Assembly: GCA_029215795.1 (NCBI GenBank)
Contig: JARDYH010000002.1
Span: 47,414,001 to 47,478,000, forward strand
DNA: 64,000 nucleotides
Direction: 5' to 3'
Origin: Anniella stebbinsi
Taxonomy: Eukaryota; Chordata; Lepidosauria; Squamata; Anniellidae
In this document: piece after piece, positions 45,479 to 56,906 of the stretch
How the letters are laid out: each line of letters begins with the position of its first letter
Position numbering within the stretch: position 1 is the stretch's first letter
Notes under the pieces: generated by a model
Databases searched by the model: none
What the model was told of the DNA's origin: nothing
The model's input: only the letters and a program-made list of their open reading frames with translations
Position numbers and translations under genes: made by a program

Positions 45479-45598
45479 GCCAGATCTACTCCAAGCAGGA
45501 TATGACACTTTGAAAACTGTATGTGGAGTGTGTCCTAGGCCCCAACAATTGTCACTACAGTTATAAAACATTTTAAAGCAGTAATGTAGATCCTGCTT
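45479..45598. mobile_element. MITE of the GATCTACA family
   Basis: GGCCAGATCTACTCCAAGCA at the left and GTAATGTAGATCCTGC at the right. The middle GGCCCCAACAATTGTCACT matches the 21409 copy. Confidence 0.7.
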
Positions 45599-46167
45599 CC
45601 ACTGGCTTCTGTCAGTGGAATGAGAGCAGGGGCAGTTCCCATTTTCCCTCTGCACCCTCAAAACCTGCTCTACAGGGTTGGGAGCCTTCCAGAGCAGATT
45701 TTGAGAGGGCACATGAGCTGTAAGATAGAGGAGAAGAGGAGGAAGTCATGAGCAGAGGTCTGCTCACACAGCATCGGATTCTGCCCTAAAACTCTAAATT
45801 GTGTTGTCCACCATATTCTTAAAACTGGATGGTCTTAACTTGTGTCTTAACCTGTTTAAGAAATGTGCACTAATTCTCTGTAATTCTTTCACAAAGGAAG
45901 GATCATAAATTCAGTAATGTTTACTCTACACTTTTTCAAACTGTGACGGCTTTGATCCCCATCACAAGACAGAATTGGCATATTGAGGGTTGAGTCCATC
46001 TGTGCACATTTTGATGCAATTTATGGTCACATGAATGCTTGAGCACATGTCTGTCTCTCAGTTCAACATAAGAAGAAGGGTAGAACTATATGCCACAAGA
46101 GCCATGGGGCTACCACTCTTTTTCTCATAATGTGTGATTTCACCCAAAAACTGTGGCTGATATATAG
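45599..46167. other. Unrecognised non-coding sequence
   Basis: No gene or repeat recognised. Confidence 0.4.
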
Positions 46168-46560
46168 AGCTTCTCTACATGAGTGATTTATTGCATGCTC
46201 ATGATTGGCACTCACAGAGCTTTGCTAGTCCTTTACATGATGCCATCGCCCTCGACGATGTCTCCCACACATTTCCCCAGTAATCTCACTTTTTAAAAGA
46301 TCAGCGATAATGCACTATTTTAAATTAACATGGGATATCACAGGATATCCCCAGTTTGCAAAGTCAGCATTGTGCTATAATACAGCCACAAAATGATGCT
46401 CTTTGGTAGAAATTTATGGAGCATTTCCCAGAGGGGAAGTTTTCAGTTTCAAATCATGTGATCACCATTGGTTGCCATTTAAAGGAGCTCGTAGTGAACA
46501 TGGAAAGATCCAATAAAAAAAAAGCTTGGTAAGGATGAGGTTTTTCCTCTTCATGTAGAT
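46168..46560. mobile_element. MITE-like element (CTCTACATGA ends)
   Basis: GCTTCTCTACATGAGTGATT at the left and CTTCATGTAGATGCACATG at the right form imperfect inverted ends. The outer TTCTCTACA is shared with 46742-47070. Non-coding. Confidence 0.5.
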
Positions 46561-46671
46561 GCACATGTAATGTGTCATCTGCCAGTTGAATTGTAAATTG
46601 GGCAGAACTGTATTTCTTAATCTACTGAATGTGCTAGTTTGTTAAGACCCTGCTCCAAAGGAAGTTTTCTG

Positions 46672-46736
46672 TTTATTTATTTATTTTATTTATTTATTAT
46701 ATTTCTATACTGCCCAAAGCTTTAGCTCTCTGTTCC
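46672..46736 (-). mobile_element. L2-type LINE tail
   Basis: TTTATTTATTTATTTTATTT followed by ATATTTCTATACTGCCCAAA and TTTAGCTCTCT is the reverse complement of an L2-type end. Only the last 60 bases survive. Confidence 0.65.
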
Positions 46737-46741
46737 TAAGG

Positions 46742-47070
46742 GCTTCTCTACAGTCAGAAAAAACCCGCAGCCTTGCCAGGACTTTGTCTTCTGGAGACTT
46801 CTCAGGTTTAATGATGGGCAAAACACACACGCTTTCCCCCTCTTGTTTTTGCAAGTTTCTTGCCATATGTTTCTATTCTACTGCCAGCAGATGGCGTTGT
46901 TTTATAGTGTGCTTTCCATTTATTAAAGCATTTTCAGGGTTTTATAAAATGACAGATTCCTGCTTGGAAACAATGCAAGAAGTATCAGGGGTTGACATTA
47001 TGAAAAGGAACTACAAACTTCCATGACTGACTAATCATGACCATGCAATAGATCACTCATGCAGAGAAGC
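46742..47070. mobile_element. MITE (GCTTCTCTACA ends)
   Basis: The left end GCTTCTCTACA pairs with the right end TGCAGAGAAGC. Inner phrases CAGATGGCG, GTTGACATTATGAAAAGGA and CTACAAACTTCCATGACTGA recur in 55065-55435 (AGATGGCG, GTTGATGATGTCATGAAAAG). A five-base CTAAG is shared by the flanks, but the duplication is not settled. Confidence 0.65.
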
Positions 47071-47087
47071 TCTAAGACCTGGTCAAC

Positions 47088-47245
47088 TAGGGTGACAATG
47101 TGGAAAAGAGGACAGGGCTCTTGTATCTTTAACAGTTGTATGAAAAAGGGAATTCAGCAGGTGTCATTTTTATGCATGCAGCATCTGGTGAAATTCTTTC
47201 TTCATCACAACAGTTAAAGATGCAAGAGCCCTGCCTAGCATGCAA
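47088..47245. mobile_element. Half-length MITE of the TAGGNTGACC family
   Basis: CTAGGGTGACAATGTGGAAA, CAGGGCTCTTGTATCTTTAA, GGGAATTCAGCAGGTGTCAT and GTGAAATTCTTTCTTCATCA give the left half of the family. The right end stops at AGAGCCCTGCC without a terminal motif. Confidence 0.7.
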
Positions 47246-47699
47246 TCCTATTTTAAAACCTGAACAACTAAGAAAACTGATTCTATTTTGTTTTATATTT
47301 GGATTTCTTTGTATGTATAAATAAGAATGCAAACAAAACAAAAAACAAAGATGCTTTATTCAAAAAACACATCCAAAAGTTTAAAAGACACTCCTCTACC
47401 TTTGGAGGGAAGTGAGCAGGGAAGCAGAGATGAATGGTGCAATCCTATGCATGTCTAATCAGAAGTAAGTCCTACTGTGTTTCATGGAACTTACTCCCAG
47501 GCAAATGAGCTGAAGAATCAACTGACTGGTTTGCAGAAAAAAAGCTGGAGGGAGAGCCATTTTGTGAAAGCCTCTCTCCTCAAAATACTGGATCCAGTTC
47601 ATAATTTGGGCAGTTGACTTACTGCTTCTCTCCAGCATTATCCTCCAGTGCCATCACACCAATACAATCCCCCCCAAACCTGCTTTTGGGTACAGAAAG
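47246..47699. other. Unrecognised sequence with one short palindromic repeat
   Basis: An AGTAAGTCC-type repeat is at 47440-47505 (GCAATCCTATGCATGTCTAA, GAAGTAAGTCC, GGAACTTACTCCCAGG). The rest is unrecognised. Confidence 0.5.
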
Positions 47700-47877
47700 G
47701 AACATCAGTAAGCCTATATACACCAGTTGGTGGGGAACATGGGTGGGAGGGTGCTGCTGCACCTGTGTCCTGCTTGTGGGATCCTGGTGGACAGCTGTTT
47801 GGCCACTGTGTGAACAGAGTACTGGACTAGATGGACCCTTGGCCTGATCCAGCATGGCTCTTCTTGTGTTCTTATGA
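47700..47877 (-). repeat. Dispersed repeat, reverse copy
   Basis: ACTGGACTAGATGGACCCTT, GGCCTGATCCAGCATGGCTC and TTCTTGTGTTCTTATG are the reverse of the ACATAAGAA...GGATCAG head seen at 10186 and 37183. Confidence 0.65.
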
Positions 47878-48344
47878 TCTGATCAGGGCTCTTCCATGTC
47901 CCATCTAGTTTGGCCCTCAGTTTCGATTGATTCCCATCAGTCCCATCACATTCCTTCTTCTCCTTGATCAAATGCATTTGATTCTAATCAGGCTTCAAGT
48001 GTGAGCACTCACAGATGGTGACTCTCAAGTCTATGTTCTGACAATGATGACACATGCAAGCTTAACAGTCGCTTTCCTAAACAAGTTGGGATAGTAAAAC
48101 CCTGTTTCATAAATGTGATGGCAGTTGTGAAAGGAGTGCTGCTGTGTCTGAAGGACAAAAATTTTAGCATGGAAATGAATAGCTGTGAGGGAGAGCATTC
48201 ATCCCTCCCAACACACACTAATTCCCCACCACCACTTCATGCACAACCCAAAATTGCTTTAGAAATGGATATGAGAGAATACAATAATCTGGAATCGTCC
48301 ATATTAGAGGTTCTCCTACATTTTCAGTTAGAGTGGAGGAGATT
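47878..48344. other. Unrecognised non-coding sequence
   Basis: No gene or repeat recognised. Confidence 0.4.
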
Positions 48345-48478
48345 TAGGCAGGATCTACACTATTGCTTTATAATGGTATCGAAGTGCACTGACAACTGTT
48401 GTGGCCTGTGACACATGCCATATACCATTTTCAAACCACTTTGAAAGTGTTATATCCTGCTTGGTGTAGATCTGGACC
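48345..48478. mobile_element. MITE of the GATCTACA family
   Basis: GGCAGGATCTACACTATTGC at the left, GACAACTGTTGTGGCCTGTG in the middle and CTGCTTGGTGTAGATCTGGA at the right. Close to 31668-31812. Confidence 0.75.
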
Positions 48479-49602
48479 TAGCCCAGAATAAAGGAGGCAC
48501 TGAAGTTGGGAGTTGGCAATGAGATGGTGGGAGTGCAGAAATGACAGCCGTGGAGCACTCCAAGAGATCCTGCAACAACAGCAAAACCTGGCTACTTTAC
48601 TAAGAGTTGGGGCATGTGGGCAGCTATCTGAAGATGGTGACAAAGGCAGTTTGCGAAGTGGAGATTTGGATCAATTGGATGGAGCTCTGCTGGGCCAGAT
48701 CTTTATAGGGTAAACACTGTGCTCTTCTATTAAGCATGGGTTCCCCCCCCCAATTATCCCTCACTGTTTTGCATTGTGACATGCAAGGCTGTCCAGTTGG
48801 CAGGTGGGTTGGGGGAGGCTTGGTAAAGGGTGCAATTCTAATCTAGCTGCCTCTTCTGGTGGGCTGCGTACATCATATAAATCATCATTACAATTTCAGA
48901 GAGCAAATGAGAAAATGGCATCTCTAAACCAACAAAATTCAGGACAACAGAACATGGAAGGAAAAAAAACACATGATGGTGGATAAAATGCCACCAGCAA
49001 CCCAACCAAGCTAAAACGCCTGGGGGAATGGCAGAATTTTCAAATGATGCTGAAAGATCATCAAAAGAGGAAGCTCAAAGATCTCCCAGGAATGAATATT
49101 CCACCTAGGGTGTACAGATGAAAAAGAAGACACAGTTCCTGTATCTTTAATAGCAGTGTATAGAAAAGAGGATTTCAGCAGGTGTAGCTTATTCTCTCCT
49201 CTTGTTCACCTGGCCATTCTAGTTCCATGTCTTTGGCACTGCTATAGAGAATGCTCTCCTAAATGTCCCAATCAAATTCATTTCGGAAGACAGAGGAATG
49301 TGCAGAAGAACTTCTCCTAATTGTACTATTCCCCCCCCCCCCCATCCTCACTGGTCATTTCTAAGTAAGCAGAAAGTAATGGTTCTACTGTTTAGCCTCC
49401 TGTTTTTGCAGTATGGTTTATATGATTTGTCACGACTTCTTCCAGGCAGAATATCAAGATATGAAGAATAAAAGGGAAAAGATTCCCAGCTACATAAAGG
49501 TATCTCACTACACTCTGTAATGTGGTGCCAACAGAAGATATTCTTGCTGTTAAAAGCCTGCTAACCCAGATACCCCCTGGCCTGGGTCACAATCTAACTT
49601 AG
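48479..49602. other. Mostly unrecognised sequence
   Basis: A faint AAAAAGAAGACACAGTTCCTGTATCTTTAA stretch near 49121-49150 may be a remnant of the TAGGNTGACC MITE family. C-runs at 48744 and 49330. No gene. Confidence 0.4.
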
Positions 49603-50215
49603 GCTGCAGTGCTATACCCACCTATCTCGGAGTAAGCCTCATTGAAATTAATAGGACTAGGCTGACCATATGAAAAGGAGGACAGGGCTCATGTAACTTT
49701 AACAGTTGTAGAGAAAAGGGAATTTCAGTCAGTGTCATTTGTATGCAATTCGTACCTGGTGCAATTCCCTCTTCATTACAAAAGTTAAAGCTGCAGGGGC
49801 CCTGCCCTCTTTTGTATCTGGTCACTCTAGTATAGTGCCTGCAACTTTAATTGCTGTGATGAAGAGGGGATTTCACCAGGTACTAATTGCATTCAAATGA
49901 TGCCAGCTGAAATTCCCTTTTCTCTGCAACTGTAAAGTTACATGAGCCCTGTCCTCCTTTTCATATGGTCAGCCTAAATAGGACTTACTTCTGAGTATAT
50001 AATTGCACTTTGAGGCTGCACTCCTATGCATAATTAGCTATGAGTAAGTCCAACTGAACATAATTTCATTTACCTCTGAATAGACATATATAGTATTGTG
50101 CTATTATAGTGCAATCGTAGGCATGTCTATGCGGAAGAAAGTCCCATTGAGTTCCTAGGAGTAAGTCCCATTGAATTCAGTTGGACTTAGATTTTGGATG
50201 TGTATAAAATTGCAC
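49603..50215. repeat. Cluster of short AGTAAGTCC palindromes with a nested MITE
   Basis: One copy (GGAGTAAGCCTCATTGAAAT before the MITE, GGACTTACTTCTGAGTATAT after it) is split by 49658-49976. Further copies lie at about 50015-50090 and 50100-50215 (GTCCCATTGAGTTCCTAGGA, GTAAGTCCCATTGAATTCAG). Confidence 0.65.
49658..49976. mobile_element. MITE of the TAGGNTGACC family
   Basis: TAGGCTGACCATATGAAAAG to CTTTTCATATGGTCAGCCTA, flanked by a perfect AATAGGAC (49650-49657 and 49977-49984). The two-half plan is complete. It sits in an older short palindrome repeat. Confidence 0.93.
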
Positions 50216-51028
50216 TGCTAAAGTGCACAATGGGGACCATGGGCAAACCAACATTTAATTTAGACATAGCTCACCCGCCATCAGAACAACACCTTAGGAC
50301 AAGTTGTGGTGTGGGATAGCTAGTCCCATTTATTATATTGGATAAAAATAGTTTAGCATTTATTTATTTAAAATGTTTTACAGAAAAGCTGGCTTGTATT
50401 GAACCTGGGATATTGAACCTGCACTTGTATTGGCTTGTATTGAACCTGCACTTTCCAGTCACATCTTTGTAGCAGTTGGGGGAGGGATTATTTATTTTCA
50501 AACATGAAACCAGCCTCCCTTTAGATTCGGGGTGGGCACAGGCATGAGCGGGGGGGGGGGTGCCAGCTGTGCCCAGGCACACCCCAATGTCTCACGCAAT
50601 AAGCACATACTGAGGGGGGCATTGAGTAGAGATCCAGAGGGGGATCCAGACACAGCAGGAATGGTCCTCCAACTGCCCTCCAACTGCTCCACTGCCACAC
50701 CAAAGAACCACTGCCGCCAAGACAGCACCGTTGCTCCCACCAGCAGGAATGAAAATGAATAGATCTGTTGGGAGCCACACTTCAAAGAGGCCAGGAGGAG
50801 CCCTCCCAAAGGCCAGTATCACCTTGTAACCCTTCCTCTGGCCAGTGTCACCACAAAGCCCCATCAATGCTGGGGCTTGAGGAGCATCTCCTCATCCCCC
50901 CCCCCCCAACTGCAACAGCCTTCCCACGGTCAGGCAAGCTGAACATTGAGTAGGGCATCAGTGTCTACAGTATTTAATAAAAAAATGAATAAAAAGAATG
51001 CCCTTTATGACTGAGCATTTAGTAAATG

Positions 51029-51076
<48 letters not shown>

Positions 51077-51544
51077 CTCCTTGGGTGCATACCCTAATGA
51101 AATGCACTGTGCACACCTATGGGGTTGGGGAATCTCTTTCAACTCAAGGGGGGGACACATTCCAGGAGTGCACAGGGCCAAAGGCAGAGGGGCATATTTC
51201 AAATTTAACAGCATATTTCAGTTCAAAGCTCTTGCTCTCAGCAACTAAGCCTTAGGAGAAGCATGTCAATGTTTTACTACATAAAAGCCGAGAAATCGCC
51301 AAGTAACCAGTAGTTGGGGACATGGGGTTGCTCTGGGACAGGAAATTGTGCAGGCTGTTTCATCAAATTTCTGCAGGGGGAAGAAAAAAAATCCCCAACA
51401 GTTTCTCAGTAGTGGGTTTCACCATTAGCAGTGGCATTGGCACAGCTTCCCCCCCCCCTTAACGTTTTTGGGAGGGAGGGAGGGAGGGAGGGAGGGTTGT
51501 TGTGTGTTTTTTCTTTGCTACCATTGCAAGTGATAACTAGGCAC
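50216..51544. other. Mostly unrecognised sequence with a (TA)n run
   Basis: A (TA)n run of about 22 units lies at 51031-51075, and a GGGAGGGAGG run at 51470-51495. Overlapping frames near 50498-50867 on both strands match no family. Confidence 0.5.
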
Positions 51545-51929
51545 AGGAGAACCTTTGATTTTTAAACTCCCCTAAATTCTCCAAAAGTCACTTTGAAGCT
51601 CTTTTCAACTCACTCCCATTTTTGTCTTTGGCCTGTTTTCAGCTCCTTCAAACAGGTGTGCATTTCGAATGGGAAAAGTGCTCATTTCTGTGCATATTTT
51701 TCAAAAGTGCCCACGTTTCTCCCATAGACTAAAGCAGGAAATGCATTTTTTAAAAAAAAAAATGTGCATTTCAAAGTGCACTTTAAAAAAATACGCATTA
51801 TTTGAACATGATTGCAAATTCAGAATTTGTGAACGTTTCTCAAAACACCTCTCCTCCTCACATTTGGATTTGTGAATGGGCCATGTTTTCATGATTTGAA
51901 AACAGAAGCAAAATTCTCATACATCCCTA
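51545..51929. mobile_element. MITE-like repeat (TAGGGATGTATGAGAATTT family)
   Basis: Reverse copy of the family at 9770-10148, ending ATTCTCATACATCCCTA. Shared phrases include GCATTTCGAATGGGAAAAGT, GAACATGATTGCAAATTCAG and CTTTTCAACTCACTCCCATT. Confidence 0.65.
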
Positions 51930-52104
51930 CTGACAACAGCAGCAACTGCATGGACAGCCTGGCTACTTTTTTTCATCCTCCACAACGCTAGAGTGACCGT
52001 ACGAAAAGGAGGACAAAATTCCTGTATCTTTAACAGTTGCAAAGGAAAGGGAATTTCAGCAGGTGTCATTTGTACGTATTCAGAACCTAGTGAAATTCCC
52101 TTTT

Positions 52105-53002
52105 TTTCTTTTTAAATTTTTTTTTATTTATTTCAACATAATAAAACATAACAATGTAATAAACATAAACATAACAACATACTAAAACATAAACAACATA
52201 ACCCTTAACAAACCCCCCCCCGTGCTCCCCCCCCCCATGAGACCTTCTCTTAATCATTCTTCATCCTTCCAGAATTTTAACGATTCTTTTGAAGGTATTT
52301 GTCCCTTCCCCGATCTTAAAACATATTCCAAAAAGGGACTCCATATTTCTCCAAAATCACTCTTACTGGACATTCTCCTCTTTATTTTCATTTTACAAGT
52401 CAACATATCATTCAAAGCCATATCCCATATTTCTTTATACCATTCTTCTATTGTGTAGCTTCCTTGTCCTTTCCAATTTTTAGCAATCATTATTCTAACA
52501 GGTGCCAGGAGGTTGTTTACCAATTCTCTATTAGTTATATTCTCATTCCCTCTATCCCATATTGCTAGTAGAGCTAACTTTGGGTTTAATTCCAATTTAC
52601 TTCCAATTATCTCACTTATTTCTTTAAACACCCTTTCCCAAAATTTTTGTACATATTCACAGCTCCACCACATATGAAAATAGGTTCCAACCTCCTGACA
52701 CCCCCTCCAACAATTCTTAGACAGTTTTTTATCAATCTGGTGAAATCTAACAGGTGTTAGATACCATCTCCACATTGTCTTATAGTAATTCTCCTTTATT
52801 CTAATCGACAACAGCTTTAACATTCTAACATTCCATATCCTCTCCCAGTTATAATCATTAATTTTTTCCTTTACATCATCTTCCCATATCTTTTTTATAA
52901 CGTTGAGTGAGTCCTGAAATTCCTCCTCTATCAATATTTTATATATCGCACTAGTCAACCCTTTCTTAGTTCTAATTTCTTCTTTTCTTCCTTTTAGTTC
53001 AA
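52105..53002 (-). mobile_element. 5'-truncated L1 with ORF2 C-terminal end
   Basis: The 16-bp duplication AGTGAAATTCCCTTTT lies at 52089-52104 and 53003-53018, and the poly(A) end reads as poly(T) at the left, so the L1 is on the minus strand. The frame 53024-52254 encodes the last 250 residues of ORF2, with KKLSKNCWRGCQEVGTYFHM and WWSCEYVQKFW, close to the L1 at 24-29.7 kb. It covers only the region beyond the RT. The 3' UTR has the same C/G-rich run (52209-52238). This C-terminal frame is open, though the element is dead because the rest is missing. Confidence 0.92.
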
Positions 53003-53214
53003 AGTGAAATTCCCTTTTCATCACAACATTTAAAGCTACAGGAGCCAGGCCCTCTTGACCAGATACAAAAGAGGGCAGGGCTCTTGCAGCTTTAACTGTT
53101 GTGATGAAGAGGGAATTTTATCAGGTACTGCATGCATACAAATGACGCTTGCTGAAATTCCCTTTCCTTTGCAACTGTTAAAGATAGAGGAGCCCTGTCC
53201 TCCTTTTCATTTGG

Positions 53215-53690
53215 AGGGAATCTACACAGACGCTTCTAACATTTCAAAATGTGGATTGTTACATTTTGAATTGCAACGTTTTAAAACGTAACAGGCCACA
53301 TGAAGTAATACTTATGGTATAGTAGATCTTTTCTCCAGTCTTCACAAGAAAATGAGTGCTTTCTTATTCTCTTCCTGTAACGTTCCTTCCTCACCCCGTA
53401 GTTTCCACATCCACTTCCTCCTCTCCCCCTTCCTTTCCCTTGCTTTCAATGAAGCATTAACTGTTAAAATGCCTGCGTGGAAGTTAGAATGATTTCAGCA
53501 ACTCCAATACGGTAACGAAAGACACATTCTTCTTCTTACTACGATTTCTATAAAGAAAAGAACAGAATATATATAAGAAAAACATAGTAATAAACAACTG
53601 ATATAAAATGTTACAGAAGTGTGTCATGTGGCCCAATGAGTGGTCGTAACCCTTCCTTACTGTAAAGCAAGGCTACAGTGTAGATTCCCT
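53215..53690. mobile_element. Probable inner TIR element
   Basis: GGGAATCTACACAGACGC at the left and ACAGTGTAGATTCCC at the right are complementary ends. TGTTACATTTTG and a later AAAATGTTACA pair inside, as do GGCCACATGA and TCATGTGGCC. It breaks the right end of the host MITE. Duplication not resolved. Confidence 0.6.
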
Positions 53691-53703
53691 TCTGGTCACC
53701 CTA

Positions 53704-55064
53704 CACAACATCCTTGACCTAACATCATTCTAAGATGTTGCTGTGGCTGGCACAGGAGAAATGGGGGCTATCATAGACTAATAGTGGAGAATATTTGGAG
53801 AAAAGTCTGCAAATTAGCTTATTTCTAGAGATGTGAGAAAAAGAAAAATCTCAGAAACATTCTCAGAAAATTATCTTCTAAGATAGATTGGTTCAGCTTT
53901 ATTTTTTCCCTATGAGTAAGTTCCACTGAAAACTAATATCATTCTTGATGTGAGAAATTCCATGTTTCACCTTATCAAGGCCCAGTCAGATGAAATGTCA
54001 ACCACATGAAAACAACATGGTCTTGAGAATGCAGCCTTCTCTTATTAATGTTGATTCTGGCCTTCTCGTTACCAATGCAAGGTTGTTTCCATATGTCATC
54101 ATCTACAGTTTTGCTCAGTTTAATACAATCAAGATGGCTAATTAAGATTACTAATTAGAGATGCCTGACAGGATGCTGTATGCAAAGTAAAGGGCTCAAT
54201 TCTCCTTACCCTCCCACCAGTGTAACTTAAGAGTTGATCCAATGAAGGCACTGTAAATAGTCAACCACAAACATTAGAGATAGCTTCCAGCATGACAAAT
54301 ATATACAGTGATTATCAGCCATTGTTTGTCTGTCACTCTAAAGAAGTGAGTAATTTCTTTTCACTTTGAGATGGCATTCTCCAAGAGCTGAAAGTCCACA
54401 GTTCACAAAACTGGGGGTGGGGGGATAAGGAAACAACAACCACCCAGACAATATTACTCTATGCTGCATATCATTGACACAACTTTATAGGATTCTGAAT
54501 GCCGACACTTGTCGTTGTTGCTCACATTTTTTGCAATAGTCTCATTTATGTAGTAGTTCACTACTTTTTAAAAACCTTTCTCCATTATTGTTTTGCTGAA
54601 CAGATGCACTGCCATTTCACGGCAGTAACTTCTGTGAGCCATAATTGGGTGTCAATATGCTTTCATATAGTGCCATTGTGAATTCAATATATTTTGCGTT
54701 TCTTGGACATTAATTAGGAGCGTATGCTGGATTATAACATCTTTTTTGACCCAGTTTTGGGGAAACATTTTTAGTTTATTCCACATAAAAAAAAATACAT
54801 TTACGCTAATTGTTGTTCTTTTGAAAGATTTATTTCCCAAAAGATGCATTATTGCTACCATTTATGCAGTGGTTAATATAAGGTGATAGGTGTCTCTGTA
54901 GCTGGGCTTCATGAAATCCACAAGCTCCACCTCCTGCCTCCCACCAAATTAGTCAAGTTATACCCTTTGCAACAGAAGAATGAGTGAAAAAATGATTGAC
55001 AGCAGAGGCCTGAATGCAATGATGGATGGAGTGTGTCAGGTGGAAAGTTAGGTAGTGAGTACAC
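53704..55064. other. Unrecognised, apparently single-copy sequence
   Basis: No gene or repeat family recognised in about 1.3 kb. Confidence 0.45.
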
Positions 55065-55435
55065 TGTGAGCATCTCTACATGCAGCAAAAATCCTGCACC
55101 ATTATCAGGGCTTCTTCTTCCAGAGTCTTAGAGGAAATGCAATTGGTGCAATACATGCACTTTTCCCCTCTTGGGGTGGGCAAGTTCCCTATATTTCATT
55201 CACACAACCAGTAGATGGCGCTGCAATATTGTGTGATTCCAAAAATATAACACCTCTTTGATGGCAGTTTCTATTTATTACTGCAGTTTGGGTGATTTTA
55301 AAAAAGGTGGAATAAGGCTTTAAAATGATGGGAGAGGCACCAGAGGTTGATGATGTCATGAAAAGGACCCACAAACTTCTGTCACTGACCAACTATGAAT
55401 GCACAATAAGAGCCTTGTGTGAAGAGGGCCTCAGA
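55065..55435. mobile_element. MITE (GCATCTCTACA end), relative of 46742-47070
   Basis: GAGCATCTCTACATGCAGCA at the left. The shared inner AGATGGCGCTG, TTATTACTGCAGTTTGGG and TGATGTCATGAAAAGGACCC link it to 46742. The right end is diverged (GTGTGAAGAGGGCC). Confidence 0.6.
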
Positions 55436-56048
55436 GACAGGAAACTTATTCAAGCATTCCCGAAGTGTGGTGATTAAACACAGGAGGAGAGGGAATCACA
55501 CTATCCCCCCGCCCTTCTGTCATTGCTCTCATTGCCCTCTACATGTGGAGGGCAACTTTGTGAAGTGATGAGCCTTCTCTATCCATAGGGGCTCTCCATG
55601 CAATCCTCTCAAAATTTTCATCCACATGATGAAGGTGGCAAGAGTGATGATGGATGGGGCGATATTTAATCATCATCCCATGGGACTATTTAATCATCAT
55701 CCTTTGGGAATGCCATATAGGGCTAGGGTGTAAGCGAGATGAAAGAGAGAGAGAGACAGAGAGACAGAGAGAGAGAGGTTAAGATGTGGCGTTAGGGTTT
55801 GGAACCGTATTTATCAGATGACTGTTTGTTATGAATGTTGTCCTGTTACAGAAGTAAATATATATTTATTCTTTTAAATACATATATTTTGGCCTGGGTG
55901 GATTTGAAGGTTGGCATATCTCACCCAACATGCTGGCTTTGAGATACACAGCTAAGGACATAAAGAAGAGAATCCTACTGCTCTTTTCCAATCATTAGGG
56001 TGGGCAGCTTGGGTTTTGCAGAATCCTGGGGAATGCCTGGACTCAGTG
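55436..56048. other. Unrecognised sequence with a (GA)n run
   Basis: A GA-rich run lies at 55740-55778. A short direct duplication (GGGACTATTTAATCATCATCC) lies near 55655-55705. No gene. Confidence 0.45.
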
Positions 56049-56272
56049 GCTGAATTTGGACAACACGATAGTCAATGGTGGGGTAATAATCAACTTTACA
56101 GTTGTTCATCTAGGGGGTACTCCCCACACAACATGGAAATAAATAATCAACCGTGGTGTGGATTAGGATCAGCGCTGAGTTGACTATGGCAGCATTCGGA
56201 CGACACGATAGTCAATACAACTGACGATTGTTTCCCCCGCCCCAGTTGCTTATTGTGTCGTCCGAATTCAGC
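56049..56272. mobile_element. TIR element (GGCTGAATTTGGACAACACG)
   Basis: GGCTGAATTTGGACAACACG at the left pairs with TTGTGTCGTCCGAATTCAGCC at the right. An inner copy of the end motif (GCATTCGGACGACACGATAG) lies at about 56190. The flanks share only AGT. The superfamily is uncertain. Confidence 0.7.
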
Positions 56273-56284
56273 CAGTGACTCTAG

Positions 56285-56392
56285 GGGCCAGAGCCTTAAT
56301 TACTTTATTATGTATTTATTTAATAATGTATAGACTGCTTTACTATATCTAAAAGACATCTCAAAGCAGGGGTAAATAGGGGAATCACACAG
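56285..56392. repeat. LINE-tail-like remnant
   Basis: TTATGTATTTATTTAATAAT, TAGACTGCTTTACTATATCT and ACATCTCAAAGCAG resemble a minus-strand L2/CR1 end. Weak. Confidence 0.4.
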
Positions 56393-56395
56393 TGG

Positions 56396-56906
56396 CTCAG
56401 TTCGGATGACACATTAGGCAATGGAGGAGGGGGGAACAATCGTCAGTTGTGTTGCTTATTGTGTCATCTGGAGGGCAGCACACAACGCACACACAACTGA
56501 CAGTACGTTAATCAGGCACTTTAAACAATGGAACAAAACAATGGGCTTGCACGTTGTTTAGCCCGAAGCCCCGTTGTTTAAAGTGTCATCCGAATTCAGC
56601 CCCCCCTCTCTCCGTGGACTATTCCGTTTAGGAATAGAGTTCTGCTGCCTAGAGCAGCCAAAAAACCCCAGCCGCTCTATGCAGCCGGCAGAACCCACGG
56701 TGCATGCTGGGATACGGCTGGGGGACACATGGAGGAGAAGCTGCAACCAAAATGGCCGCCGCAAGTTCCTTGCAGCTGGGGCGTCTGCCAGTTCCAAGCA
56801 GCGCCAGCTGCAGTATGTCGTCTGTGGAGCTCCTCCTGCCTAATGCACAGTCAGTACGTTATTTACCCCGCCGTTGCTTAATATGTCGTCCGAACTGAGC
56901 CAGTGT
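56396..56906. mobile_element. TIR element (GGCTCAGTTCGGATGACACA), GC-rich inside
   Basis: GGCTCAGTTCGGATGACACA pairs with ATGTCGTCCGAACTGAGCC at 56888-56906. An inner end motif (AGTGTCATCCGAATTCAGCC) lies at 56580-56600. The inside right part is GC-rich with CAAAATGGCCGCCGC. As with the neighbour at 56049, both flanks read AGT. Non-coding. Confidence 0.7.

Larger units (their letters stand above)
51989..53703. mobile_element. TAGGNTGACC MITE swollen by two insertions
   Basis: The outer ends TAGAGTGACCGTACGAAAAG and TCTGGTCACCCTA, with flanks CACAACGC and CACAACAT (6 of 8 alike), mark one MITE. It now spans 1.7 kb because a 5'-truncated L1 (52105-53002) landed in its left half and another palindromic piece (about 53215-53690) near its right end. 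Confidence 0.8.
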
